A DNA stretch of 64,000 nt from Mycobacterium sp. GA-2829. GTDB taxonomy: Bacteria > Actinomycetota > Actinomycetes > Mycobacteriales > Mycobacteriaceae. Position numbers and translations under genes: made by a program. Location of the stretch: contig NZ_LQIT01000014.1 in the NCBI RefSeq assembly GCF_001499965.1, forward strand, positions 1 through 64,000. Direction: 5' to 3'. Below, one piece after another: positions 43,503 through 52,006 of the stretch (its first letter is position 1; each line of letters starts with the position of its first letter). A model generated the notes under the pieces. It worked only from the letters and a program-made list of their open reading frames with translations. It made no database searches and had not been told where the DNA came from.

Positions 43503-44258
43503 TTAGTCGAACATTTCTGACAGCGTCTTATTCGTCCATGTGTCGTCATCCGAGATTGCCTCTCGTTTCAAGACGTCTTTGGTCGGGATGATTTTGACTT
43601 TGTGCGTTTGATCATCGAGGTATTTTGTCCATTCCTGATCGGAGGACAAGACGTACACCGTGCCGGTTCGTTCGTTTCCAATTGACAAACGCTCGCGTGG
43701 TAGCCAAACCCCAACCTGTGCTATCACTACATAAACTCCCGCAATCAGCACGAACGCCGCTACTAAGGCTCCGATGGTTTGAAAGAAAGTTCTGAACTTT
43801 CTGCCGCGCCAGGATCCGACGTAGAAGATAACTAGCAGTGCGCTGAGCACCCCTGCGAAGACGGCGTACTTCATTGGCATGGCGAACCAACAGACCGCTA
43901 TCACCGGGGGGCCGAAGACTAACGCATAGGCGACAACTGCAGCACTCGGATGAGTTCGTCTCTCACCCGGTGCTGCTGCTTCATTCTTCGTCCTGGCTTT
44001 ATCTGCGGCCGAAATGAGTAGAAGAACGAACAATAGCCAAATCACTGTCGTTACGAGAGGCAGTATCGTCGCGAGCACAATCGCAGTGACGTTCAAATTC
44101 TGCACAAGTGCACGGAATATGTCCGAATCCCCCCGTGCAACTATCAAAATGCGTATAGCCACGAAGCCAATCGCTGCGATGGTGAGCCACAGCGCGAGGT
44201 GCTCCGAGCTACGCTTCCCGCTCTGTTCGTTGTCAGAACCTTCGGACTGTGCCGTCAC
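43503..44258 (-). CDS. Multi-TM membrane protein with cytoplasmic C-terminus (islet gene)
   Basis: About 251 residues from GTG 44258 (VTAQSEGSDNEQ); the frame allows an earlier start at 44324. Five hydrophobic segments lie in the first 170 residues (LALWLTIAAIGFVAIRILIV, VLATILPLVTTVIWLLFVLLLI, and on to IGALVAAFVLIAGVYVVIAQV). The C-terminal 65 residues are soluble (RTGTVYVLSSDQEWTKYLDD, KVKIIPTKDVLKREAI, NKTLSEMF). It lies inside the tRNA-Gly-bounded islet with the HEPN gene and has lower GC than the ESX genes. I do not recognise the family. Membrane proteins paired with a toxin-like gene are common in defence islets. Confidence 0.6.
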   Translation of the reverse strand: MTAQSEGSDNEQSGKRSSEHLALWLTIAAIGFVAIRILIVARGDSDIFRALVQNLNVTAIVLATILPLVTTVIWLLFVLLLISAADKARTKNEAAAPGERRTHPSAAVVAYALVFGPPVIAVCWFAMPMKYAVFAGVLSALLVIFYVGSWRGRKFRTFFQTIGALVAAFVLIAGVYVVIAQVGVWLPRERLSIGNERTGTVYVLSSDQEWTKYLDDQTHKVKIIPTKDVLKREAISDDDTWTNKTLSEMFD

Positions 44259-44626
44259 GAGCCCGATCGTCTCACCGCGCACCGACACCCTTGGGCTTGC
44301 CGCGCCGTCCAGGCGGTGCCACACCAGCGTTCGGGGGGTTCAGCGGGCGGGAAACTGATTTGGCGCACCCTGGCGACCGAGCGATAAGACCTGCCTTAGG
44401 GGCATGGTGACGGCTTCGTGAGGACCGCTATTCGCCACCGCGCCACGGGACGCGGACTGGACACCAGGCGAGCGACAACCCGGCGCGAAAGGCCACATAG
44501 ATGAGTCGCTAGGTGGGCGAGGCTTCCCGGACCGACGCGGCGCGATGCGGACGCCTCCGACATGGCTGCTCTCGGCGGGATGGCGGCCGCGCCGAGCTAC
44601 GGCGCGAATGCGCTGCCATTCGGGCG
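44259..44626. other. Interval between the two islet genes
   Basis: About 370 bases, possibly including the 5' end of the membrane gene if it starts at 44324. I see no other gene, no regulon-type promoter and no strong terminator. Confidence 0.4.
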
Positions 44627-45729
44627 TTAGGTCACACGAGCTGGAATCGGCGGGCTGACGGAGTAGCCGAAGCACACCTTGTCATCGCTGGTGCCGTTTC
44701 GCTGGTACGGGCTCTCATTCGCTATATGGACCCAGACGTCAAGTTGCTCGCCAACCTCTTCCTCCCGCACGGTCCACACGAACGTCCCGTCGTGGCCGAG
44801 AGCAACACCGAGCTCACCCGCCTTCGACAGACCTTTGTTGTAGGTGCGGAAGGTCCACTCGATCTCGCGGTCGTGAGGGTCGGTCGCCGAGAATTCGAAC
44901 TCGACCTTCTGTCCAATCCTGAGTCGCTTCCTGACTTGGCCATGCCCGACCCCAGCGCGACGCCCTTCATCTCCGAAGGAATCGCGCACAGAGTTGATAC
45001 TCGCGTAGTAAGCATCAGCTGTCTCAGATCCGCTGCGGAAAACTGAGATGAGGTTCTGGACCTGCCCTGCGATTCCGGCAAGCAGCTGTCGCTCATGCGG
45101 TACAACCGGACGGGCATGGGCGACGGTGTTGCGGACGTCGAGCATGAGGTTCAAGTAGACCTCCGCGCGCTTCTTGTCCTTCAGCACCGAGCCGGTCTTA
45201 TCCCAGTGTTGAGAATTGGCGGTTCGAGCTGGTACGCCTCGGTGTAGTCGAGAAGGTCTTGGCTTACTGATACCCCGTCGCGGCGTTTGTCTTCGGCATC
45301 GCGTTTCTCGCGGAGTGCGTCGATCTTCTCCGGGGACAGCTGCTCGGCCCAGGCGTCTCCAATGGTGGACCGAACGATCTCTCGAAAAGCGGTTTCGGCG
45401 GCGACGAGCTCTGCACAGGTGTCAATCGCGGAAGCGCTGGGGATGCCAGTCGCCGGAACGTCAGTAGGGTGATCGCTCCTGATTGGAATCGAAAGTTTGA
45501 AGAAGTCTGCAAGTTCGATGAGGTCTGACTCCTCGCCTCCCAGGAGGTCCTCAAGCCACGTGCCCTCATGTTCCGCCGGGTCGAACCCGAATCGTCGAAG
45601 AAGCACCATTCGGAACTGAGTGGAAACCTGCGCCTCGAGGGCTTCGGCAACAGCAAGCGCGAGGGTAAAGTGCTCGCCTCGACTGAGGTTGCGCGGAGGG
45701 TCGGCGGTCACAGGTGACAATTGTTGCAT
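44627..45729 (-). pseudogene. HEPN-domain (Swt1-like) protein with C-terminal beta-sandwich domain, one frameshift
   Basis: Two overlapping frames make one protein. The 5' part (45729 to about 45208) runs from MQQLSPVTAD to LLDYTEAYQLEPPILN. One base is missing near 45208. The 3' frame continues HWDKTGSVLKDKKRAEVYLN, LMLDVRNTVAHARPVVPHER and on to 44627. RNTVAH fits the R-x4-H catalytic signature of HEPN ribonuclease domains, and the surrounding helices resemble Swt1-type HEPN. The last 100 residues (KVEFEFSATDPHDREIEWTF, GTFVWTVREEEVGEQLDVWV) look like an Ig/PKD-type beta-sandwich that could bind a trigger. HEPN proteins are frequent in antiphage and toxin systems. The frameshift may be a sequencing error; repaired length is about 367 residues. 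Confidence 0.65.
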
Positions 45730-46105
45730 TTCGCCCGGACAGCCCCCGGGACGACACGCGCCCGGCCCGCTCCCCGGGGGGTGCGCGGGGGTACGAGCCG
45801 CGTCCGCTCAATGGCGTTCGACCCGCGAGAACGGCCCTACCAGGACGTTCGGTGGCGCGGGCGACGGGGATCGAAGCCGCGTAGCCAATCTGGCATCGTC
45901 GAGCAGTCGCGGCGCACGAGCATCTCGCTGGGCACCCGGCCGAAGGTGAGCCACTTGCGAGCACGATCAGTTCTGCTCGAGCAGGCTCATGCCGTCGTCG
46001 AAGAAGTCGTCGCGGTAGCTGACCGGCAAGCGATCTGCCTCACCCTGCCTAAGTGGGCGCACGGGATTCAAGACTGGAGAGGGTCGCGATCGGCGATAGG
46101 GTCCC
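45730..46105. other. Interval carrying the right tRNA-like repeat
   Basis: About 375 bases between the HEPN gene and the Esp-like gene at 46106. It holds the degenerate tRNA-Gly-like repeat at 45855-45893 and otherwise no gene that I can support. Confidence 0.45.
45855..45893 (-). repeat. Degenerate direct repeat of the tRNA-Gly 3' half
   Basis: Aligned without gaps to 43231-43269, about 32 of 39 bases match, in the same orientation. The two copies bound about 2.6 kb containing the membrane gene and the HEPN gene. Substitutions break some T-arm pairs, so this is the degraded member of an att-like pair. Confidence 0.65.
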
Positions 46106-46723
46106 TCAGATCGGCGCCCGAGGACCCACGTTCGGTCCGGGACCGGCCCCGCCGGGGTCGATCGTTGTCGGCCACACCGGCATCGGCGCACCCCACTCAT
46201 CGAGCTCCCACTCCATGTCACCGGGATCGGTCCGATGGCTGATCGGTGCCAATCCGCCAACCACATTGGGGCCAGGACCGGCCCCGGCGGGGCCTGAGGG
46301 TAGTTCGACGACGGGGTCGCGGTCGAACTTGTCGTAGTCGTCGCCGAGGTTGGGGTCGATCCAGCCCGGTCCGCTCGTCGCCTGCACCGCGGAGGCGCCG
46401 CCCGTGGGACTTTCCGCACGCTGCAGATCGGCGGGTACCGCCCGGATGCGTTCGGCGTTCGCCTCGTCCTGGGCCTTCAGCTGCGCAAGCGCGGTCTGCG
46501 CCTTGGCCAGGCCGTCGGGTCCGCGCGGGGCCAGCTGCGCCGACGACGATGCAATGTTGGCTTCGACAGCGCCGGCGACGGCGGCCGCTGCGGCATCGAT
46601 AGGTGACGTGCCGGTGGCGATGGGTGCCTGACCCGGCTGCGCGGCCTGGGTGATCGACGCCGCGACCGATTGCGCGGTAGACAAGATCTGTTCTTGGTTC
46701 AGTGTGATCTCGGCCTTGGCCAT
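46106..46723 (-). CDS. Esp-like helical protein with a Pro/Gly-rich tail
   Basis: 205 residues from ATG 46723 (MAKAEITLNQEQIL). The first 120 residues are Ala/Gln-rich helices (ILSTAQSVAASITQAAQ, KAQTALAQLKAQDEANAERIRAV). The tail is Pro/Gly/Asp-rich with repeats of GAGPGPNV (twice). It ends the 49940-46106 unit, eight bases after the Rv3899c-like gene. Its helical N-terminus fits an ESX-associated partner or substrate. No exact family can be named. Confidence 0.6.
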   Translation of the reverse strand: MAKAEITLNQEQILSTAQSVAASITQAAQPGQAPIATGTSPIDAAAAAVAGAVEANIASSSAQLAPRGPDGLAKAQTALAQLKAQDEANAERIRAVPADLQRAESPTGGASAVQATSGPGWIDPNLGDDYDKFDRDPVVELPSGPAGAGPGPNVVGGLAPISHRTDPGDMEWELDEWGAPMPVWPTTIDPGGAGPGPNVGPRAPI

Positions 46724-46731
46724 GATGTCCC

Positions 46732-49314
46732 CTAATCGGTCGCTGTCGGCCACAGATGTGCTTCGGTGGCGATTTGTTGTGCCAAGTAGGCGATTTCGGC
46801 GTGTTGCGGTTCGTTGGTGCGCCACAGCTGCAGGAGTTCGGCGGTACGCGCGAGGTTGTGGAAGGCGCGGGCATACGGCGTAGGACCGTCACTGGCCATC
46901 AGGTGCCCGGGCCGCTGACTGGCGCTGTCGAGGGTGGCGTTGAGGCGTGCCAGTTCGAGCGCGTTCCAGTCTTCTTCACTCACTCCTTGGCCGTTGCCCA
47001 ATGCCGAGGCGACCTGCCTGATCACCGGAGGCATGGAGAAGCCCATCAGGGCCGACGCTCGGGAAAGGACTGTCCGGACGGCGCTTTCGGTCATCGTCCA
47101 CGCCTCGGATCGGCCCGGTTTCCCGTGCCCGGTCATCCCGGTGAGCTCGGCGTACGCGGCGCGATCGATGGTCTCTAGCCGGTGCATCCGGGTCTCGTCG
47201 AGTGTCGGCGCCGGCGCGTCGGGCTTGATGGGCGAGGTCAGCAGCGAGCAGTCCTCGTAGTGGCGGATGCCGGCGTCGCGCGCACACGCCGCCGAGCCAC
47301 CGTGATCGGTGGACACGGCGATCGCGTGCAACTCGATGTTCGGGTCATACTCGGCGCATGAGGCCGCGAAGGCCAGCATCGTCTGCGCGGGGTTCACCCA
47401 CGCGAACCACCGGGCTCGGAATTCCGCACTCAGGCCGGCATCGGAGAACAGCATGCGCGCCGACCTCGGCACGAACACGCCCGCGGGAATGTAGCCGGCA
47501 CCTTCGCTGCTCACGACCACCGTCTGCGCGCCCGACGGAGTTTTGAAGACACCGACACACCAGTCGATGCACGCGTACACCCGAGAGGCGTGCATCAGCT
47601 CGTACACGAGGGCAGAGGCGCTCTGCAACAGCGGATCCGGTGCTGCGGACTTCAACCCCGCACCGGTCCCCGCCGCGGCCGCTCCTACCCCGGAAGTGAC
47701 GACTCCGGGCGGCAAGGGCGCGGGTCCACCGGCGGCGGCAGACGGCGGAGGGGCGGCCGGTGGCGCCGCGGGTGCACCGGACGCCGGAGCGACGGCGGCC
47801 TGCCGCCCGGCGATGTCGTGGTTGAACGGTGGGAGAGGTCCACCGCCCCCTCCTCCACCGCCCGGCGGCGCCATCATCGGAGCACCCATACCACCCATCG
47901 GCGCGCCCCCGGAGGAGGCCGGTGGTGCCGTGGGCGATGACGGGGCACCTCCACCGGATGCGGCCGAGACCGGTGCCGGTCCACTGGACGCGATGCCCGC
48001 CACGGGTGCGCCACTGCCCGTAGTCATTCCGGATGGCGGCGGTGCCGAGGCTGGCGGAGGAAGCAACGGAGCCGCTGAAGCGCCACCACCGCCGGCTCCA
48101 AGGCCGGCGCTCAAGCCGCGAGTGAAGTCATTGGACAGAGGTGTCTGCGGCAGTCCCGAGCTGGGTGTAGGTGTCGACGGAGGCGTCAGGCTTGAGGCCG
48201 CAGAGGTGGGCAGTGACGAACTCGGGGGCGAGAATGATCCCAACCCACCCGTACTGGGCATACCGCCGCCGGACCCGCCGGAACCCAACGACGGCATGCT
48301 CATGCCGCCGCCGCTCATCGGCATGGTTGCTGCGCCGCTGGAAGGTGAGAAGGCCGACGCGATTTGGCCCTCTCCACCACTATCGGCGGCAGCGCTTCCC
48401 AAATCCGTGTGTTCGGGTTGAGTCGTGCCCAAGGACGATTCCGGAGAAGGGCTGAGATTCGTCGCGCGCTCCTCGGCGAGGTCTTGACCGGATGCGGGCG
48501 TCTGCGGCTTGTCACCGTTGGTAGTGCCGATAGTGTCACCAGGGGCCGCGTCATCTAGTGGTTGCGTAGTTCCCGTACTGTCCGCAGGTGAGAGCGGCTC
48601 GTCCGACCCCGTTCCCTGAGGTAAGGGACTCCCGAAGCCCTGCGAGAACCCATCCCTTGGCGAGCCGCCGGCGCCACCGAACCCTCGCTCCTGGAGCTCC
48701 CGCAACTCGTCGATTGACGACTTCGCTCCTCTGCCGGTCGTATGAGACTGATTTGAAGTGAGCCCAATCCGTTGACCCTGCGAGAGGATTGCGGCAGCTG
48801 CGCTGGCGCTGACCTCTTCAGCGCGGGCGCGGGCGCGGGCGACGACTTGCGCAATCTGACTCACCAACGCGCTCAGTGCCAACGCTCCGCCGATACCACC
48901 GCTGGCAGCAGATTTGAGGCGTTCAATTTCCTCATTGGCCTCCAGGTCGATGGCATCCAAACGTGAGCGTGCATGCTGAATGAGCTGCGCAGTCTCGTCG
49001 ACCACTGCACCCATGGTCTCGTAAAGCTCGGATTGGTCCATGATCGTGAGCACATCGCGCCGATACATGTCCGACATTCCGTCGATCATTGATCCAGAGT
49101 TATCGGTATGGAGGCCATCGGCCCTGCTTCGGATCGAGCATGCGGTCTCGTAGTCAGCGTCGGCTTTGCTTCGTAGTCCGGTTGCGACATCCGACCATCC
49201 GCCGGGCGATGTTGTCGGCCACAGACCGCCAAGAATCGAGACGGAATAAGGTCTTGTCGGCGGCGCCGAGCTAGTGCCTACTGCTACCACCACTTGACTC
49301 CGTATTTCGGACAC
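46732..49314 (-). CDS. Rv3899c-like ESX-associated protein (DUF5632/DUF5631 C-terminus)
   Basis: 860 residues. The N-terminal 170 are helical and WXG/EspE-like (GGWSDVATGLRSKADADYET, ELYETMGAVVDETAQLIQHA). The middle, about 350 residues, is Ser/Gly/Pro/Ala low complexity. The C-terminal 290 contain YACIDWCVGVFKTPSGAQTV and ARWFAWVNPAQTMLAF (DUF5632-like), then AYAELTGMTGHGKPGRSEAW and TVLSRASALMGF (DUF5631-like), the arrangement of M. tuberculosis Rv3899c. It overlaps the upstream gene by 31 bases if started at 49314. An exported or surface role via ESX is likely, but the mechanism is unknown. Confidence 0.75.
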   Translation of the reverse strand: MSEIRSQVVVAVGTSSAPPTRPYSVSILGGLWPTTSPGGWSDVATGLRSKADADYETACSIRSRADGLHTDNSGSMIDGMSDMYRRDVLTIMDQSELYETMGAVVDETAQLIQHARSRLDAIDLEANEEIERLKSAASGGIGGALALSALVSQIAQVVARARARAEEVSASAAAAILSQGQRIGLTSNQSHTTGRGAKSSIDELRELQERGFGGAGGSPRDGFSQGFGSPLPQGTGSDEPLSPADSTGTTQPLDDAAPGDTIGTTNGDKPQTPASGQDLAEERATNLSPSPESSLGTTQPEHTDLGSAAADSGGEGQIASAFSPSSGAATMPMSGGGMSMPSLGSGGSGGGMPSTGGLGSFSPPSSSLPTSAASSLTPPSTPTPSSGLPQTPLSNDFTRGLSAGLGAGGGGASAAPLLPPPASAPPPSGMTTGSGAPVAGIASSGPAPVSAASGGGAPSSPTAPPASSGGAPMGGMGAPMMAPPGGGGGGGGPLPPFNHDIAGRQAAVAPASGAPAAPPAAPPPSAAAGGPAPLPPGVVTSGVGAAAAGTGAGLKSAAPDPLLQSASALVYELMHASRVYACIDWCVGVFKTPSGAQTVVVSSEGAGYIPAGVFVPRSARMLFSDAGLSAEFRARWFAWVNPAQTMLAFAASCAEYDPNIELHAIAVSTDHGGSAACARDAGIRHYEDCSLLTSPIKPDAPAPTLDETRMHRLETIDRAAYAELTGMTGHGKPGRSEAWTMTESAVRTVLSRASALMGFSMPPVIRQVASALGNGQGVSEEDWNALELARLNATLDSASQRPGHLMASDGPTPYARAFHNLARTAELLQLWRTNEPQHAEIAYLAQQIATEAHLWPTATD

Positions 49315-49940
49315 TCCGCGAACGCACCGCCGTAGGCCACTACGCGTTCGGACCAGGCAGCGCGGTCGAATTCGCTTTCAGGACCCGGGCGAATGCTGGC
49401 GGCATAAAGTCGGGTGTCGTCTACGTAGTCCTGCAACGTCCGAGTCAGGAAGCGAGGCGGCACGGCATGTTCGTCGAGAATCGGCTGGATGCGCTCGGCC
49501 CAATCTTCGACCTCTTCGCGGAAGCTCGGTATGCCAGCGTCTCGCTCGGGTGTTCCGGTGCGGCCCAGGTTCACGAAGCGTTTACCGATTTCTACGCTTT
49601 CCTCCATCAACGGTGCGATGTCCTCGCACAACGCCTTATCGGCCGCCGCAGTAGCGCCGGTCGTCGCAGTCGGAGATGAAGTGCCCGGCGTATCCGGCAA
49701 AGCGGCTTCTTCGCTGCCCCTCGTGAGAGACACGATCAAGGCAGCCGAAGCTAAGGCGATCGCCAAGGCGACACCGACCGCTGTAAGTACGCTTTTCTTC
49801 GCGGAGCTCCGATGCTCCGGCGGCGTCACGGGATGAGGGGTATGACGTGGCGGGTACGAGGCAGATTGCTGCCCGTACCCGGAGTGCGATGAGAAGCCGT
49901 CATCTGGCGAACTAGGCACCGGTGGTCTACCCGTCGTCAT
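49284..49940 (-). CDS. Membrane-anchored extracytoplasmic protein, tandem paralogue A
   Basis: 218 residues from ATG 49940, six bases after a -10 box. A Pro/Ser/Tyr-rich cytoplasmic N-terminus, one TM (VGVALAIALASAALIVSLT) and an extracytoplasmic helical domain with signature LGRTGTPERDAGI, PPRFLTRTLQDYVDDTRLYA, RPGPESE and a C-terminal CPKYGVKWW. The same signature recurs in the genes at 50249 and 51034. An early Cys (KALCEDI) and a late Cys probably form a disulfide. It heads the unit leading to the Rv3899c-like gene. Family unknown to me. Confidence 0.75.
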   Translation of the reverse strand: MTTGRPPVPSSPDDGFSSHSGYGQQSASYPPRHTPHPVTPPEHRSSAKKSVLTAVGVALAIALASAALIVSLTRGSEEAALPDTPGTSSPTATTGATAAADKALCEDIAPLMEESVEIGKRFVNLGRTGTPERDAGIPSFREEVEDWAERIQPILDEHAVPPRFLTRTLQDYVDDTRLYAASIRPGPESEFDRAAWSERVVAYGGAFAECPKYGVKWW

Positions 49941-50248
49941 TCACTCAGCCTAAACGCATTCTGGATCCACAGACAGCGCGAATCTGGGTAGTCAGCAAGT
50001 GCGCCCCACGAAACCAGCACCAGTGCGTGAACATTGCTTCAGGCCTCTGTGCAACGCCGGGTAAGGGCTGACAGGACGTCACGGCCCATCACATGCACGA
50101 GATCAGAACGGCAATCCGCATACGCGCAGGCGGCCCATGAGAAGCCCAACTGACATGAGATTTAGCGGGTGAAGATTAGCGCTCCGCTGTCGCTGCTACC
50201 TCACACTGGCTTCGAGAAGAAAGCGCTTCGGGGGGAGCTGTTCGACGG
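49941..50248. other. Interval between tandem paralogues A and B
   Basis: 308 bases. It contains the promoter of paralogue A (49947-49986). The rest shows no gene or terminator that I can support. Confidence 0.45.
49947..49986 (-). promoter_or_regulatory. Regulon-type leaderless promoter of paralogue A
   Basis: On the minus strand: AGATTCGCGCT (49975-49985), 22 bases, TAGGCT (49947-49952), six bases, ATG 49940. Confidence 0.6.
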
Positions 50249-50872
50249 TCACCACAACTCGACGCCTAAGTCTCCACAAACTTCGAAGGGCCCGCTGAGC
50301 GCTACCAGGCTGTCGGTCCATGCGGCGGTGTCCGCATCAGCGGCCGGTCCGGGGCGGAGGCTCGCAGCGTAGAGGCGCATGTCGTCGATGTAGCGCTGAA
50401 GTGTGCGGGTGAGATACCGGGGCGGCTCGGAATGATCGTCCAGCACATCCTGAGACCTGCCTACCCAGTCTTTGGTCTGGCTCGCGAACTCCGCAATCCC
50501 TGCATCTCTTTCAGGTGTGCCGGTTCGGCCAAGCGCCACAAACGCGTTCTTTTGAGCTGAACTCTCCTTGATGAGTGGTTCGATGGCTTCGCACAAGCTT
50601 CTGTCGGCTTCTATCAAGTTTGGCGTTACGGCAGCTGCACCAGGCGCCGCTGCGTCACCCTTTGTGAGCGAGACGACAAGGGCGGCGGCGGCCAAAATGA
50701 TCGCCGCCGCGACGCCGAGATCCGTCAGCACTCCGCGCGCGCCCCTGCTCTGTTGCGGCTGCGGCGGTGGCCCAGGCGGCGTCTGCTGGTAGGACGCAGG
50801 CTGCTTCCCTTCCGCCGGGGGCCCAAAGCCTCCACCCGGCGAACTCGGCTTCGGCGGCCCACCCGGCGTCAT
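50249..50872 (-). CDS. Membrane-anchored extracytoplasmic protein, tandem paralogue B
   Basis: 207 residues from ATG 50872, six bases after a -10 box. Same architecture as the 49284 gene: Pro/Gln-rich N-terminus, TM (LGVAAAIILAAAALVVSLT), then LGRTGTPERDAGIAEF, DDHSEPPRYLTRTLQRYIDDMRLYAAS and RPGPAADAD, ending VCGDLGVELW, with cysteines in SLCEAI and VCGD. The divergent N-termini and conserved C-terminal half suggest an old duplication with selection on the extracytoplasmic domain. It appears to be a single-gene unit. Confidence 0.75.
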   Translation of the reverse strand: MTPGGPPKPSSPGGGFGPPAEGKQPASYQQTPPGPPPQPQQSRGARGVLTDLGVAAAIILAAAALVVSLTKGDAAAPGAAAVTPNLIEADRSLCEAIEPLIKESSAQKNAFVALGRTGTPERDAGIAEFASQTKDWVGRSQDVLDDHSEPPRYLTRTLQRYIDDMRLYAASLRPGPAADADTAAWTDSLVALSGPFEVCGDLGVELW

Positions 50873-50878
50873 GCAATC

Positions 50879-50918
50879 AGGCTAAACGCTGTAACGATCT
50901 GCGTTTAGCGCCAATTCG
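50879..50918 (-). promoter_or_regulatory. Regulon-type leaderless promoter of paralogue B
   Basis: On the minus strand: CGAATTGGCGCT (50907-50918), 22 bases, TAGCCT (50879-50884), six bases, ATG 50872. Confidence 0.6.
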
Positions 50919-51033
50919 AGACGTCCTCGCGTAGAGGGCGGTCCGCACGAGGTCGAGCGGCAAACCGCCTCGGCTCAACAGTTGGTCGCGGTGAAACTAA
51001 CGCCACCGTGGTTCTCGAACTGTCCCGCAACCT

Positions 51034-51685
51034 CTACCACTCGACACCCAACCGTCGGCACATCTCAAGTGGACCGCCGTAGTTGACGACTCGGTTGTTC
51101 CAGGCCGCGGTGTCGTAATACGTAGCTGGCCCGGGCCGAATTTTGGTGGCGTAAAGCTGCGTGTAGTCGACGTACGACTGCAGTGTGCGTGTGAGGTAGC
51201 GGGAAGGACCGGTATCGGAATCGAGAATCGGCTGGATCCGCTGGGCCCAGCCTTCGACCTCGTCCCGATAGCCCGCGATCGCGGTGTCCCTCGCCGGCGT
51301 ACCGGTGTGGCCGAGATTCAGCGAACCGCTTGCCGGAGTCGGCGCTCTCCCGCAGAAGAGGCCCCACCGCCTCGCGGAGAGCGCGGTCCACTTCGGCGGT
51401 CTCGCCGATGGCCGCTCGTATAGTGGCGGTCTCCCCGTCCGCTGACGACCCGTTCCCCCTCAGCAGCGAAACGATCAGACCCGAGGCACCGAGAATGATC
51501 GCCACCGCAACGCCGAGTCCCATCAGTAGTCCACGCCTGCGATGGCTGGCTGGGCTCAGAGAGCCCGGCGCAGGCCAAGGAGGGGACGAAAACTGCTGGT
51601 AAGGCATCGGTTGCTGGTCGCGTTCCGGACGAGGAGAGGAGCCGCCGCCCGGCGAACCCGGCATGTAAGGTCCATCCATCGACAT
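51034..51685 (-). pseudogene. Tandem paralogue C, frameshifted
   Basis: It starts at ATG 51685 (MSMDGPYMPG), with a TM (LGVAVAIILGASGLIVSLL) and RESADSGKRF. Near 51325 the frame shifts; the correct continuation is LNLGHTGTPARDTAIAGY, then PSRYLTRTLQSYVDYTQLYA, RPGPATYYD and CRRLGVEW, with a stop at 51034. The repaired protein matches paralogues A and B. Its promoter is also weakened (CAGCCT instead of TAGCCT), and the first cysteine is replaced (RALREAV against KALCEDI), so genuine decay is likely. Confidence 0.75.
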
Positions 51686-51691
51686 GAATCC

Positions 51692-51731
51692 AGGCTGAAT
51701 GCAGTAACCGGTTGAGGTCAACTCATATTGA
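51692..51731 (-). promoter_or_regulatory. Degenerate regulon-type promoter of paralogue C
   Basis: CAGCCT on the minus strand (51692-51697) ends six bases before ATG 51685. The element 22 bases further upstream (51720-51731) keeps only part of the AT-rich motif. It looks like a decayed copy. Confidence 0.35.
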
Positions 51732-51851
51732 GGTCACACAGCGGTCGGCCCGTCGCCGCAACGGCAAACGCTCAACGCAAGTCAACCGCTGAGAACGGCG
51801 AGGTAGCCACACGCCGGATCTTGAGATCGCACAGGCCCGCCTGCCGGACAC

Positions 51852-51890
51852 GAAATTTGTGCACGGCGTGCGCTGGCGCGGCGATAGTGT
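51852..51890 (+). promoter_or_regulatory. Regulon-type promoter of the sRNA candidate
   Basis: GAAATTTGTGCA (51852-51863), 21 bases, TAGTGT (51885-51890) on the plus strand. No protein gene follows in this direction; a strong hairpin lies about 35 bases further on. Confidence 0.55.
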
Positions 51891-51896
51891 AGGTCT

Positions 51897-51966
51897 GTCA
51901 CGAGGTCCCCCCCTCGAGACGGCGAAGGGGCCCGGCCAACTCCCAGCATGCTGGGCCCCTTCATTC
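51897..51966 (+). ncRNA. Candidate small RNA ending in a terminator hairpin
   Basis: The expected start is about 6-7 bases after the -10 box at 51885-51890. The 3' end carries GAAGGGGCCC (51924-51933) pairing with GGGCCCCTTC (51953-51962), followed by ATTCTTC. An internal CCCAGCATGCTGGG palindrome (51942-51955) allows an alternative fold. The transcript would be about 65-70 bases, with no start codon followed by a useful frame. The neighbouring genes are on the other strand, so it is not simply a leader. Confidence 0.5.
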
Positions 51967-52006
51967 TTCACCGACGTCAGTAAACGCGGAGGGGCACCGC
52001 CGAGGT

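Larger units (their letters stand above)
51686..52006. other. Interval with a weak promoter and an sRNA candidate
   Basis: 321 bases. The left part holds the degenerate promoter of paralogue C; the right part holds the plus-strand promoter and hairpin of the small RNA candidate at 51897-51966. No protein gene is supported. Confidence 0.5.

Noticed and set aside
45720..45765. A regulon-type promoter near the HEPN gene (GACAATTGTTGCA)
   Set aside because: No TANNNT box is found 21-23 bases downstream, and the orientation does not face either islet gene.
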